From SG8-41 sp963699525 (GTDB lineage Bacteria > Pseudomonadota > Gammaproteobacteria > Burkholderiales > SG8-41): a stretch of DNA of 64,000 nt. A program made the translations under genes and the position numbers. Below, one piece after another: positions 37,301-45,812 of this stretch. The notes beneath the pieces were generated by a model. That model was not told the DNA's origin, made no database searches, and saw nothing but the letters and a program-made list of their open reading frames with translations. The DNA lies in assembly GCA_963699525.1 (NCBI GenBank), contig CAVOUI010000009.1, positions 558,001 through 622,000 on the forward strand. Reading direction: 5' to 3'. Positions within the stretch are counted from its first letter, which is position 1. Every line of letters starts with the position of its first letter.

Positions 37301-38368
37301 GCCCCCTTCCATCTCACTCCAGCCATGCACGTTCGCCAGCGGCGTATGCTCGTGCTCTCGCATCGCCATCCATTGCAGGCGCACCTCGTTCAACCACGGA
37401 AACAGCTCGGCCTCGGAATTCACTCGCACCCGAAGAGGCAGCGTGTTGAGAAACAGTCCAATCATCGCCTCGGCGCCTTCGATCGTTGATCGACGGCTGC
37501 CGCGAATAACCCCAAACACCACGTCTTCTTCGCTGCTGTAGCGGCTCAACAGCAATGCCCAGGCTCCCTGCACGATCGTATTGAGGGTCAGCTGATTGTC
37601 CTGGGCCAGTGCACGCAGGGCGGACGTAATCGTCGTCGACAGCAGGACTTCATGCGTTCCCATACGGACTCTGCTGTCCTGGTAGCCATCTGGCGCATGA
37701 TCGATAGCCAGCGGCGTAGGAACGGTGAAGCCCTTCAATGTTTCCCGCCAGAACGCTTCACTCTTGCTGAAATCCTGCTTTTTCGACCAGTCGATGTAGT
37801 CCCGGTACGGTCGGGGCAGCGGCAGGGATATCTCCTTGCCCTGGCGGATGGCCTCGTAGAACGCGAACACTTCCCGTAGGGCCAACGCATAGGACGGGCC
37901 TTCCAGCACTGTATGGTGAAAGGTCCAGACGAGGTGAAACTCCTCCTCCCCATAGCGCAACAACGTCAGGCGGAACAGCGGCGCCCGCGTCAGTTCGAAT
38001 CCACGACGCCGGTCCGCACGCAAAAATCCTTCCATGCGCTCGCTCCGCTCGCCGCTCGCGATTCCACGCCAGTCCTGCTCTTCCCAAGGCAACTCGACCT
38101 GCGCACGCACCTCCTGTAGTGGTTCAGCGAGATTTTCCCAGCGAAGATTCGTGCGCAAAACGGGATGTCGAGCGATAACGCACCGCCACGCGCTCTGAAA
38201 AGCCGGCACATCCAGCGCCTCGTGCAGCTCGAAAAGCAACTGCTCAATATCCACGCCCGATTCCGGTTCCAACAGGGTGTTGTACAACAATCCCTGCTGC
38301 ATCGGGGACAGCGGATAGGTGTCTTCGATTGTGGTTGCTAGGGCTTCCTTCTCAGTCGCCGTATGCAC
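34331..38368 (-). CDS. Single-module nonribosomal peptide synthetase (C-A-PCP-TE)
   Basis: 1345 residues, unbroken. Condensation domain about 15-450; its active motif reads HHTVLEG (151-157), with Glu in place of the usual Asp of HHxxxDG. Adenylation domain about 470-985, with YTSGSTGQPK, FFNTYGPTEATIVATY, YRSGDFARW and NGKVDHKAL. The pocket, read by hand against GrsA, is about D-A-S-S-I-G-T-I-V; I do not assign a substrate. Carrier domain with DNFFELGGHSL (Ser near 1011). Thioesterase about 1070-1345 with GYSLSG (Ser near 1147) and a late His in GDHFSIF. It could condense an acyl or sugar-linked donor with one amino acid and release it. It sits in a sugar locus with its own Sfp gene. Confidence 0.95.
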   Translation of the reverse strand: MHTATEKEALATTIEDTYPLSPMQQGLLYNTLLEPESGVDIEQLLFELHEALDVPAFQSAWRCVIARHPVLRTNLRWENLAEPLQEVRAQVELPWEEQDWRGIASGERSERMEGFLRADRRRGFELTRAPLFRLTLLRYGEEEFHLVWTFHHTVLEGPSYALALREVFAFYEAIRQGKEISLPLPRPYRDYIDWSKKQDFSKSEAFWRETLKGFTVPTPLAIDHAPDGYQDSRVRMGTHEVLLSTTITSALRALAQDNQLTLNTIVQGAWALLLSRYSSEEDVVFGVIRGSRRSTIEGAEAMIGLFLNTLPLRVRVNSEAELFPWLNEVRLQWMAMREHEHTPLANVHGWSEMEGGSPLFQSTMAFENYHLDTMLRKQGGAWSNRRFRLLLQTNNPLNLTAYEGAELRLRIDFDRHRIDDAAAARIIGQVRTLLEAIAISPHQKVGEISLLTSAERHELLVEWNDTATDDPAAAPIHELFEAQVARTPEAVAVVSDGRTLSYGELDRRANQVAHALRKRGVGTDALVALCVNRSPGMIVALLGVLKAGGAYVPLDPEYPAERLAFMLKDCGAKLLITEDCLRTKLSPLPVTCEVMYLDRDAEALAAEPQHAPRSKVDLSSLAYAIYTSGSTGQPKAALLTHRGLSNLAANESRLYGIGPHSRVLQFSSLSFDASLSEIAMALCSGATLYVEARDAILPGPDLEGYLEREKITVLSLTPSALAVLDPAAAPSVEQLIVGGESCPADLAARWAGRCRFFNTYGPTEATIVATYIEYRDGTRPPNIGRPLPNVRVYLLDRKLEPVPVGLPGELYIGGVGVARGYLNRPELTAERFLPDPFCGRRGALMYRSGDFARWRPDGQIEFIGRIDNQVKIRGYRIELGEIEAGIVQHPEVSQVVVIAREDTPGDKCLVAYVVAENPAADLADQLRAHLKLSLPEYMVPSAFVTLDKLPLTPNGKVDHKALPPPERSASQQADYVAPRTLTEEALAAIWCKLLELEQVGVHDNFFELGGHSLMLVRLIGEIDRTFNVKLGVPLLFINPTVEQMASLIDSQRQRDKQSSTVIQMAEGGTEPPVYFINPELREFRVAREMGEGRAVFGIETRWPLAWRSALADNRKTDYPTLEQVVSPYVAALSAHARSSPCVIAGYSLSGLMAFEAARQFQKLGGKVELVILIDALGPPPNPFKFAWHIWRQSWKQPANRLSIDKTLQSFDSRVRGPWRTGWWLLGKAKNRLWSYLNRPETGPETGIDRPSHFIDEHGMPLPWSLLIRLCNEIDETYRPTSLDSRGVLFRATRGQQVAVRTYDETLGWKDLFTRGLEIIQIPGDHFSIFRDHSPMIAQEISRLLK

Positions 38369-38990
38369 GGTCCGGCTTCCCCTCGTTGACGGGCTGTTTT
38401 GATTATCGTACTTCGTCCTGAAAAATTGTCCAGTTAGCGGTCAGGAATTCTTATGCCACAGGACATTATCATGCAACATGTTTTGATGCCATGTGATGGG
38501 TAACCCATCACACATATCTTGTCTTGTTCGACGTCTATTGGCGAGCGGAAATTATCAGGTAGCGAATTGAGCGCAATTGCCTTCTTGAAGCGCCCTCGAT
38601 CATGGGTGAGGTTGTCGCTCGTGGGGTGATGGACATTCGGCAAAACCAATTACATCGGCCGCAGACGATCCGCATTTTGAGGCCCAGATTTAGGTGAATT
38701 CTCCTACCTGCTGGTAGCTGATAGCGCGTAGCTTCCTAGTATGTCTGGCCCAGGAGAATGGGTTCGATCCCAAGCCGGGTACGCATCTTAGTAATACATT
38801 TTCGTAAGAGCCCTGATCACCAACCGCCTGCGCTGCTGTGACGCCACATACCAGGATCAGCGAAACAGCATCACGATCAATTGCCGTAATGGATCCTTGA
38901 CTTGCCATCGCACACCTGCGGCCGCATCATTACGAAAGTGCCCGCGAATGCGGGCGCATCTTCGACACAGTTTAGGGGGCGGTACAGGAG
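38369..38990. other. Gap without a convincing gene
   Basis: A 72-residue minus-strand frame at 38690-38908 contains a signal-peptide-like stretch (VSLILVCGVTAAQAVGDQGS) and might be the start of a small exported protein. An inverted repeat GCCCGC-GAAT-GCGGGC (38940-38955) has no T-run on either side. Otherwise nothing is recognised. Confidence 0.3.
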
Positions 38991-38996
38991 TTCGAC

Positions 38997-39891
38997 ATAG
39001 TAACGAGCCAGTACAACACGGACTCGAGAATCAGCGCACCCAACGCGCTCACCGTTGATGTCGAGGACTACTTTCACGTGGCGGCGTTGGAACGCAGTAT
39101 CCATCGCGATAGCTGGGCCTCGCGTGAGTCGCGTGTGGTGGCAAACACTCACAAGTTGCTCGTCATTTTCGAGCAGTTTGATGTCTGCGGGACATTCTTC
39201 GTGTTGGGTTGGGTGGCCGAGCGGTACCCGCAACTGGTCAGAGACTATTGCAGCACGCGGCCACGAAATTGCCTGCCACGGCTTTTCCCACCGTCTCGTA
39301 TACGAGCAGTCGCCGATAGAGTTCCGCGAAGAAACGCTCCGCTCCAAGAAACTGCTCGAGGACATCACCGGGTCCGCGGTGCTCGGATATCGCGCGGCGA
39401 GCTATTCGATCGTAAGCAAGTCTCTTTGGGCTCTAGACGTTCTGGTGGAGCTCGGATTCATCTACGATTCAAGCATCTTTCCCGTGCGTCATGATCGCTA
39501 CGGCATCCCGAACGCAGAGCGTGTTCCGTACCGAATGTCCACGCCGAACGGGGCATCCATCGTGGAGTGGCCATTGGCAACGGCGATGATTCTTGGATGC
39601 AGACTCCCTGTGGCGGGGGGCGGGTACTTTAGATTGTTGCCATATTGGATTTCGCGTTGGGGGTTGGCATCAATCAACCGACGTGAACGGCGACCCTTCA
39701 TCTTCTACCTGCACCCGTGGGAGATCGACCCGGGGCAACCACACGTATCTGCGAGCTGGTTGTCGAGGTTTCGTCACTATACGAACCTGGAAAAATGCGA
39801 GGAGCGGTTGAGGCGTTTGCTTGGCGAGTTCCGGTTTGGTACCGCGAGAGACAGTTTGGTGCAACTTGGCTTGCTTTCAGGAGCGGGTTAG
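38997..39891 (+). CDS. XrtA-locus-type polysaccharide deacetylase (one frameshift, no standard start)
   Basis: NodB-fold carbohydrate esterase of the subfamily tied to PEP-CTERM/EPS loci. Family start NALTVDVEDYFHVAALERS (39042 onward) with the catalytic Asp. Near 39245 the frame changes and continues IAARGHEIACHGFSHRLVYE (metal His pair in HGFSH), then GYRAASYSI, FIFYLHPWEIDPGQPHVS and the end LVQLGLLSGAG. About 297 residues. The open frame is closed by a stop at 38973-38975 and has no ATG, GTG or TTG before 39042; AGGAG at 38986 followed by ATA at 38997 marks the probable start, so a base error or an ATA start is implied. It acts in the periplasm or during export on N-acetyl sugars. Confidence 0.85.
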
Positions 39892-40040
39892 ACGTGCTGA
39901 TGGCCTGTCATGATGAATCCTCATCGGGTGGCCGGTTTGGCACACGATTTGCATAGCAGTCGGAGATTAAGCGTCGATGACAGCATGCGGGTTTGCGAGT
40001 AAGCATTGCTGGAAGGTGAGTCTTCAACCCGGGCCGACCG

Positions 40041-41447
40041 ATGCAGACCGTTCTTAAGGGTAACAAGGACACTGGCTTTGAGAAATCTGCTGTCATCGGC
40101 AGGGGTTCATGTCGCTTTTGCGGAACATCGTTGCATCACACGTTTGTTGATCTCGGCATGTCGCCGCTGTGTGAGTCGTATGTCCGCCTCGACCAGCTGG
40201 CCGAGATGGAGCCGTTCTACCCGCTGCACGCGTACGTGTGCGGGCAGTGCTTCCTGGTTCAGTTGCAGGAGTTCGTCACGCCTGACGAGATCTTCACCGA
40301 GTACGCGTACTTTTCGTCGTATTCCACCAGCTGGGTCGAGCACGCGCGCCGTTACACGGAAATGATGATTGCGCGCTTCAGGCTCGGGCCGGCCAGCAAA
40401 GTGATGGAGATCGCCAGCAACGACGGCTACCTGTTGCAGCACTTTGTCGCACGCGGCGTGCCGGTGCTGGGCATCGAGCCGGCAGCCAACGTCGCAAAGG
40501 TCGCGATCGAAAAGGGAGTCCCCTCGGTCGTGCGGTTCTTTGGGCGCAAGAGTGCCGCGCAAATCGCCGCCGAACACGGTCGGCCTGACCTGCTGCTCGG
40601 CAACAACGTGCTGGCTCACGTGCCGGACATCAACGATTTTGTCGGCGGCATGAAGATCCTGCTGGCGCCGCACGGCGTGATCACCATGGAGTTCCCGCAT
40701 CTGGCGCGGCTGATGGCAGAAAACCAGTTCGACACCATTTACCACGAGCACTTCAGCTACCTGTCATTCGTGACGACGGAGAGGATCTTTGCGCACCATG
40801 GCATCACGCTTTTCGACGTCGAGGAACTGCCGACGCACGGCGGATCCCTGCGCATCTACGGCCGCCACAGTGAGAATTCAGCCCTGGCGGTCACCGGTCG
40901 CGTTCGCGAGTTGCGCCAGCGCGAGATCGACGAAGGATTCCTGACGCTGGAGCATTACCGCGGCTTCGCCGAACAAGTCAAAGCGACCAAGCGCAAACTG
41001 CTGACATTCCTGATCGACGCCAAGCAGCGCGGCAAGAAAGTGGTCGGCTACGGTGCGCCAGGCAAGGGCAACACGCTGCTGAATTACTGCGGCATCCGCA
41101 CCGACTTTCTGGATTTCACGGTGGATGCCAACCCGTACAAGCAGGGAAAGTTCACTCCCGGTACGCGGATCCCAATCCTGGCGCCGGAAAAACTCCGTGA
41201 AGCGCGCCCCGACTATGTACTGATCCTGCCGTGGAACCTGAAGGACGAAATCAGCGCGCAGTTGGCTTACGTTCGCGATTGGGGTGGCAAGTTCGTGGTG
41301 CCCATTCCCGAGGTGCGGGTGCTTTTAGGCGAGGCTCATGAAAGTTCTTGTCACCGGCACCGAGGGCTACATTGGCGCGCGGCTCGCGCCCTGGCTGACC
41401 ACGCGCGGCCACGAGGTGGTCGGCCTGGATACCGGGTTTTATCGTGA
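40041..41447 (+). CDS. Nucleotide-sugar C-methyltransferase (zinc-binding, SAM-dependent)
   Basis: Transfers a methyl group from SAM to a ring carbon of a deoxysugar. N-terminal zinc module CRFCGTSLHHTFVDLGMSPL plus CGQCFLVQL; SAM-binding VMEIASNDGYLLQHF; family blocks TIYHEHFSYLSF, GGSLRIYG and VVGYGAPGKGNTLLNY; and the C-terminal RPDYVLILPWNLKDEI. The frame runs to 41447, overlapping the next gene by 110 nt, but family similarity ends at VPIPEVRVL. Reading CTTTTAG at 41320-41330 as CTTTAG would give a stop right there, so the last 40 residues look like an artefact of one extra T. Confidence 0.93.
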   Translation: MQTVLKGNKDTGFEKSAVIGRGSCRFCGTSLHHTFVDLGMSPLCESYVRLDQLAEMEPFYPLHAYVCGQCFLVQLQEFVTPDEIFTEYAYFSSYSTSWVEHARRYTEMMIARFRLGPASKVMEIASNDGYLLQHFVARGVPVLGIEPAANVAKVAIEKGVPSVVRFFGRKSAAQIAAEHGRPDLLLGNNVLAHVPDINDFVGGMKILLAPHGVITMEFPHLARLMAENQFDTIYHEHFSYLSFVTTERIFAHHGITLFDVEELPTHGGSLRIYGRHSENSALAVTGRVRELRQREIDEGFLTLEHYRGFAEQVKATKRKLLTFLIDAKQRGKKVVGYGAPGKGNTLLNYCGIRTDFLDFTVDANPYKQGKFTPGTRIPILAPEKLREARPDYVLILPWNLKDEISAQLAYVRDWGGKFVVPIPEVRVLLGEAHESSCHRHRGLHWRAARALADHARPRGGRPGYRVLS

Positions 41448-42377
41448 CGGCACGTTGTACCTCGATCCGATCGGCCTGCCACAGTTGCCGCGCACGATCT
41501 ACAAGGATTTGCGCACGGTAACTCCCGCTGACTTCGAGGGCTATCGACGCTGTCGTGCATCTGGCCGAACTGTCGAACGATCCGCTCGGCCAGAACCGCC
41601 CGGAAATTACGTTCAATATCAACCACCACGGGTCAGTGCGGATTGCACAAGCTGCCCGAGCAGGCGGGCGTCAGGCGCCTGGTCTATGCGTCCTCGTGCA
41701 GCGTCTACGGAGTCGGGGCGGCCGATTTCGTCGACGAGACCTCGCCGGTCAATCCGCAAACCGCCTACGCCCAGTGCAAGACTCTGGTCGAGCGCGACCT
41801 GAAGCCGATGGCGGACCGGGATTTCAGCGTCGTGTTCCTGCGCAACGCGACTGCCTACGGCCCGTCGCCGCGGATGCGCTTCGATATTGTCCTGAATGAC
41901 CTGTGCGCGCTCGCGTGGACAAAGAAGAAAATCGCCATGATCAGCGACGGCAGTCCGTGGCGGCCGATCGTGCACGTCGAGGACATCTGCGAGGCAATAT
42001 GCTGCGCGCTCGAAGCGCCCGCCGAAGCCGTGAACGGCGAAGTCTTCAATGTCGGCGCGACTCAGGAGAACTACCGGGTCCGCGAAATCGCGCAGATTAT
42101 CGCCGAGGTATTCCCGGGTTGCGAGGTAACGATGGGGCCGCCGGGCGGCGACAACCGCAGCTACCGCGTCTCGTTCGAAAAGATCGCAACTCGCCTGCCC
42201 GAATACAAGGCGCGCTGGACCGCGAAAATGGGCGCCGAGGAGCTGCGGCGCCTGTTCGAGCGCATCGAGATGTCGCCCGAAACCTACGAGTTCCGCGCCT
42301 TCACGCGGCTGAAGCAGATCAAGTACCTGCAGCGGACCGGGCAGGTAGACGATGACCTGTACTGGAGGCCCCGTTGA
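41338..42377 (+). CDS. NAD-dependent sugar epimerase/dehydratase (two frameshifts)
   Basis: Extended SDR acting on a nucleotide sugar. Start MKVLVTGTEGYIGARLAPWL (TGxxGxIG motif). After a frame change near 41540 come DAVVHLAELSNDPLGQN and NINHHGSVRIA; after another near 41650 come EQAGVRRLVYASSCSVYG, AYAQCKTLVERDL (the YxxxK-type site appears as YAQCK), FLRNATAYGPSPRMRFD and PIVHVEDICEAI. The end is QVDDDLYWRPR. About 346 residues. Its stop overlaps the TTG start of the next gene (TTGA). Together with neighbours it fits synthesis of an unusual deoxy or branched sugar. Confidence 0.88.
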
Positions 42378-42910
42378 ACTTCGTGCCGACTTCCCTCGCC
42401 GGCGCCTATATCATCGATCCCGAGCTACAAAACGACCCTCGCGGCTTCTTTGCACGCACATGGTGTCAGAAGGAATTTGAGAAACACGGACTCAATCCGC
42501 GCCTGGTTCAGTGCAATATTTCGTTCAGTCCCAGGAAGGGCACTTTTCGCGGCATGCACTACCAGGAGGCTCCCTATGAGGAAGCCAAGCTTATCAGGTG
42601 CACCATGGGCTCCATATGCGATGTCATCGTTGACTTGCGCCCGGATTCATCGACTTTCAGAGGCCATGTGACAGTGACGCTTTCCGCAGAAAACCGGAGA
42701 ATGCTCTACGTCCCGGAAAAGTTCGCCCACGGTTTCGTTACGTTGGAGGACAACACCGAAGTTTCCTATCAAATGTCCGAATTCTATTCGCCCGAAAGTG
42801 CGCGTGGATTTCGGTGGAACGACCCGTATTTTGGCATTCGGTTGCCGCTTGAAGTCACAGTAATCTCCGAGCGTGACCGGGAATATCCAGACTTTCGCGC
42901 GCGGATATGA
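42374..42910 (+). CDS. dTDP-4-dehydrorhamnose 3,5-epimerase family protein
   Basis: Cupin epimerase acting at C3/C5 of a 4-keto nucleotide sugar. 178 residues. TTG start overlapping the preceding stop. Blocks ELQNDPRGFFARTWCQKEFE, NISFSPRKGTFRGMHYQ (catalytic His), CTMGSICDVIVDLRPDS, YVPEKFAHGFVTLED and the Tyr-containing YQMSEFYSPESARGFRWNDP. The neighbouring cytidylyltransferase suggests the substrate may be CDP- and not dTDP-linked. Its stop overlaps the ATG of the next gene (ATGA). Confidence 0.93.
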   Translation: MNFVPTSLAGAYIIDPELQNDPRGFFARTWCQKEFEKHGLNPRLVQCNISFSPRKGTFRGMHYQEAPYEEAKLIRCTMGSICDVIVDLRPDSSTFRGHVTVTLSAENRRMLYVPEKFAHGFVTLEDNTEVSYQMSEFYSPESARGFRWNDPYFGIRLPLEVTVISERDREYPDFRARI

Positions 42911-44253
42911 GTGTCATTGCCAGAACGGATGTGAAGGCGGCCATTGAGCCCAGGGACGTGGGCGAGTCAATGTATGAGCTTATTCGGGAACTGTATCCAG
43001 TCTGCCGCAGTATTACAGGCAATGGTGTTCGTGAAACCCTGCGTCAGGTTGGCGAGCATATCCCCTTGAAAGTCCATGAAGTGCCGACAGGGACCCAGGT
43101 ATTTGATTGGACGGTACCGAAGGAATGGAACATCAGAGATGCCTATGTCAAGAATTCCGATGGACATAAGGTCATCGATTTCAAGAAATCGAATTTGCAT
43201 GTTCTGAACTACAGCACTCCCATCCGCAAACGGATGTCGCTGGCGGAATTGCGGGAACACCTCTTTGCACTGCCCGATCACCCCGATTGGATTCCGTACA
43301 AGACATCCTATTATCAGGAGCGCTGGGGATTTTGCCTAAGCCACAATCAGCTCAACGCGCTGAGGGACGGCGTGTACGACGTAGTTATAGATGCGTCACT
43401 TCATGACGGCCATTTGACCTACGCTGAATGCTATTTTCCCGGGATCGAGTTCCGATGAAGTGCTGATTTCCTGCCACGTCTGCCATCCCTCGCTGTGCAA
43501 CGATAATCTTTCCGGAATAGCGCTGAGCACCTTTCTTGCAAAGCAGCTGAACGGCCGTTCGCTCCGCTATTCGTACAGATTCATATTCATTCCAGGCACA
43601 ATTGGTGCAATTACTTGGCTCGCATTGAACGAAGGTACGGTGGGCAGGATCAAGCACGGACTCGTAGTAGCCAACGTCGGCGATTCTGGAAAAATGCACT
43701 ACAAGAAAAGTCGGCAGGGTGACGCGGAAATCGACAGGGCGGCAGCGCATGTGCTCCAGCATTCGGGCAGCCCTTACGAGATCATCGACTTTTCGCCCTA
43801 TGGATATGATGAGCGGCAGTTTTGCTCCCCTGGCTTCGACCTTCCGATGGGTTCGCTGACCAGAACACCGTGGGGTCGCTATCCCGAATATCATACGTCT
43901 GCAGACGACTTGAGTCTGGTGCAACCGAGATATCTCGCCGATTCGTTCAGGACGTACCTGTTCTGTGCTCGACATACTTGAAAACAACAAGCGCTACTTG
44001 AACCAGAATCCAAAATGCGAGCCTCAGCTGGGCAAGAGAGGGCTCTATCGGACGATGGGTGGCAATGTTGAAAGCAAAGAAGCTGAGCTTGCCATGCTCT
44101 GGGTCCTGAACCTCTCCGACGGGCGTCACTCCCTTCTCGACGTCGCCGAAAGGTCGAAGCTGGCGTTCTCCTCTGTGAGCGCAGCGGCGCGGGCGCTTGG
44201 AAGAGGCCGGTCTTCTGCGGGCGGCCGACGGACCGGCGGGGGCAAATACGTGA
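42907..44253 (+). CDS. DUF4910 aminopeptidase-like protein with C-terminal winged helix (three frameshifts)
   Basis: M28-like zinc peptidase fold that recurs in polysaccharide loci; the real substrate is unknown. N-terminal MYELIRELYPVCRSITGNGV and PKEWNIRDAYVKN. Near 43452 an extra C breaks GIEF from DEVLISCHVCHPSLCNDNLS, the metal-binding block. Further blocks are YRFIFIPGTIGAITWL, YGYDERQFCSPGFDLPMGS and EYHTSADDL. Near 43970 another change leads to LDILENNKRYLNQNPKCEPQ and a winged-helix tail (AMLWVLNLSDGRHSLLDVAE); near 44200 (GCTTGG for GCTGG) a third leads to the end EEAGLLRAADGPAGANT, stop at 44251-44253. About 448 residues. Coupled to its neighbours at both ends. Confidence 0.85.
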
Positions 44254-44996
44254 CCACTGCGCTCTCCGGCGTCGCCGTCGTCACCGGCGCATCGGGCGGC
44301 ATCGGGCGGGCGACGGCCTGCGCGCTCGCCGCCAAGGGTATGAGCGTCTGCCTGACCGGCCGCGACGTCAGCCGATTGCAGAATGCCGCCACGGCGATCA
44401 GACCGCGCGCGCCGCAGGTACTCGTGCACCCCGCTGACCTCTCGACCGACGAGGGGATACGAAGCCTCGTTGCGAACGTGGGCGCAGACATCCGACGAAT
44501 CGACGTTCTGGTGCACGCCGCGGGCACGATGTGCCTTGGCAACGTCGAGTCAGTCGGATGGGACGACCTTGACGAACAGTACCGGATGAACCTGCGCGCA
44601 CCCTTCCTCCTGACCAAGGCCTTCCTGCCCATGCTCAAGGAGACGCGCGGCCAGGTGGTGTTCGTCAATTCGACGGCGGGACTCGCTGCAGGCGCCGACA
44701 ACGGCCTCTATGCGGCGACCAAGCACGCGCTGCGCTCGATCGCCGGCAGCATTCGCGATCACGTGAATCCTTACGGAATCCGCGTTGTCAGCATCTTTCC
44801 GGGACGGACCGCGACGACAATGCAGGAGGCAGTCCATCGGTTCGAGGGGAGACGCTATGAAGCGGCGGAACTTGTCCAAGCGAACGATATCGCAGAACTG
44901 ATCGTGGGCGCACTGGCACTTCCGCGAACCGCCGAGGTGACCGATATCATGGTACGGCCTATGAAGATGCCATCCCCAGCGAGGTTGACGAAATGA
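44250..44996 (+). CDS. Short-chain dehydrogenase/reductase
   Basis: NAD(P)-dependent oxidoreductase, probably a ketosugar reductase given its place. GTG start at 44250 overlapping the peptidase stop by 4 nt; the longer open frame upstream is the end of the peptidase. Cofactor motif VVTGASGGIGRATACALA, VHAAGTMCLGNVES (NAG-type), catalytic Ser in FVNSTAGLAAG and YAATKHALR (YxxxK). About 248 residues. Its stop overlaps the ATG of the cytidylyltransferase. Confidence 0.92.
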   Translation: MTTALSGVAVVTGASGGIGRATACALAAKGMSVCLTGRDVSRLQNAATAIRPRAPQVLVHPADLSTDEGIRSLVANVGADIRRIDVLVHAAGTMCLGNVESVGWDDLDEQYRMNLRAPFLLTKAFLPMLKETRGQVVFVNSTAGLAAGADNGLYAATKHALRSIAGSIRDHVNPYGIRVVSIFPGRTATTMQEAVHRFEGRRYEAAELVQANDIAELIVGALALPRTAEVTDIMVRPMKMPSPARLTK

Positions 44997-45802
44997 AAGT
45001 TGTTCTCTTTTGCGGTGGCCTCGGGATGAGACTTCGGGAGTACTCCGAGTCCATCCCCAAGCCCTTGGTGACCGTTGGTTACCGGCCAATTCTCTGGCAC
45101 GTGATGCGGTACTACGCGCATTTCGGCCATAAGGACTTCATCCTCTGCCTCGGCTACAAGGCCGACAGCATCAAGCAATACTTCCTCAAGTACGACGAGA
45201 CGATTTCCAACGACTTCGTCATGAGCGAGGGCGGCCGGAAGGTCGATCTCCTCGCCAGCGACATCCAGGACTGGAAGATTACCTTCGTGGACACCGGCCT
45301 CAGCTCCAACATCGGCGGGCGGCTCAAGGCGGTGCAGCCATATCTCGAGGGCGAGGAGATGTTCCTCGCGAACTACAGCGACGGTGTTTCCGACCTGCCG
45401 TTGCCCACCATGATCGATGTCTTCCGCCGGCGGGATGCAGTAGCCTGCTTCGCGGGCGTGGCCCCGACACAGAGCTTCCACCTCGTGAGCGTCGAGGACG
45501 GCGGACGCGTGAAGAGCATCCAGCACGTGAAGAACGTAGGGATGCGGGTCAACGGCGGGTTCTTCGTCTTTCGCAAGCAGATCTTTGATTGGATGAGGGC
45601 AGGGGAGGAACTGGTCGAGGAACCATTCCAGCGGCTCGCTGCCGCGGGGAAGCTGCTCGCCTATCCCTACGACGGCTTCTGGGCGTGCCTGGACACGTTC
45701 AAGGACAAGCAGCTTCTCGAGGATCTCTACTCGCGCGGTCAGGTCCCATGGGAAGTGTGGAAGCCGCAAACCGCACCGCCCAACGTAGACGCGGCGCGTT
45801 GA
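44993..45802 (+). CDS. Glucose-1-phosphate cytidylyltransferase-like enzyme
   Basis: Forms an activated sugar nucleotide, by family CDP-glucose from CTP. 269 residues. FCGGLGMRLREYSESIPKPL (nucleotide-binding loop and Lys), DFILCLGYKADSIKQYFLKY, NYSDGVSDL (metal Asp), VNGGFFVFRKQIFDW and YPYDGFWACLDTFKDKQLLE. CDP-glucose is the entry point to 3,6-dideoxyhexoses and to C-branched sugars such as yersiniose, which fits the C-methyltransferase, 3,5-epimerase and SDR genes beside it, though no CDP-glucose 4,6-dehydratase is recognised. Unbroken frame. Confidence 0.93.
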   Translation: MKVVLFCGGLGMRLREYSESIPKPLVTVGYRPILWHVMRYYAHFGHKDFILCLGYKADSIKQYFLKYDETISNDFVMSEGGRKVDLLASDIQDWKITFVDTGLSSNIGGRLKAVQPYLEGEEMFLANYSDGVSDLPLPTMIDVFRRRDAVACFAGVAPTQSFHLVSVEDGGRVKSIQHVKNVGMRVNGGFFVFRKQIFDWMRAGEELVEEPFQRLAAAGKLLAYPYDGFWACLDTFKDKQLLEDLYSRGQVPWEVWKPQTAPPNVDAAR

Positions 45803-45812
45803 GGGGCAGTAC

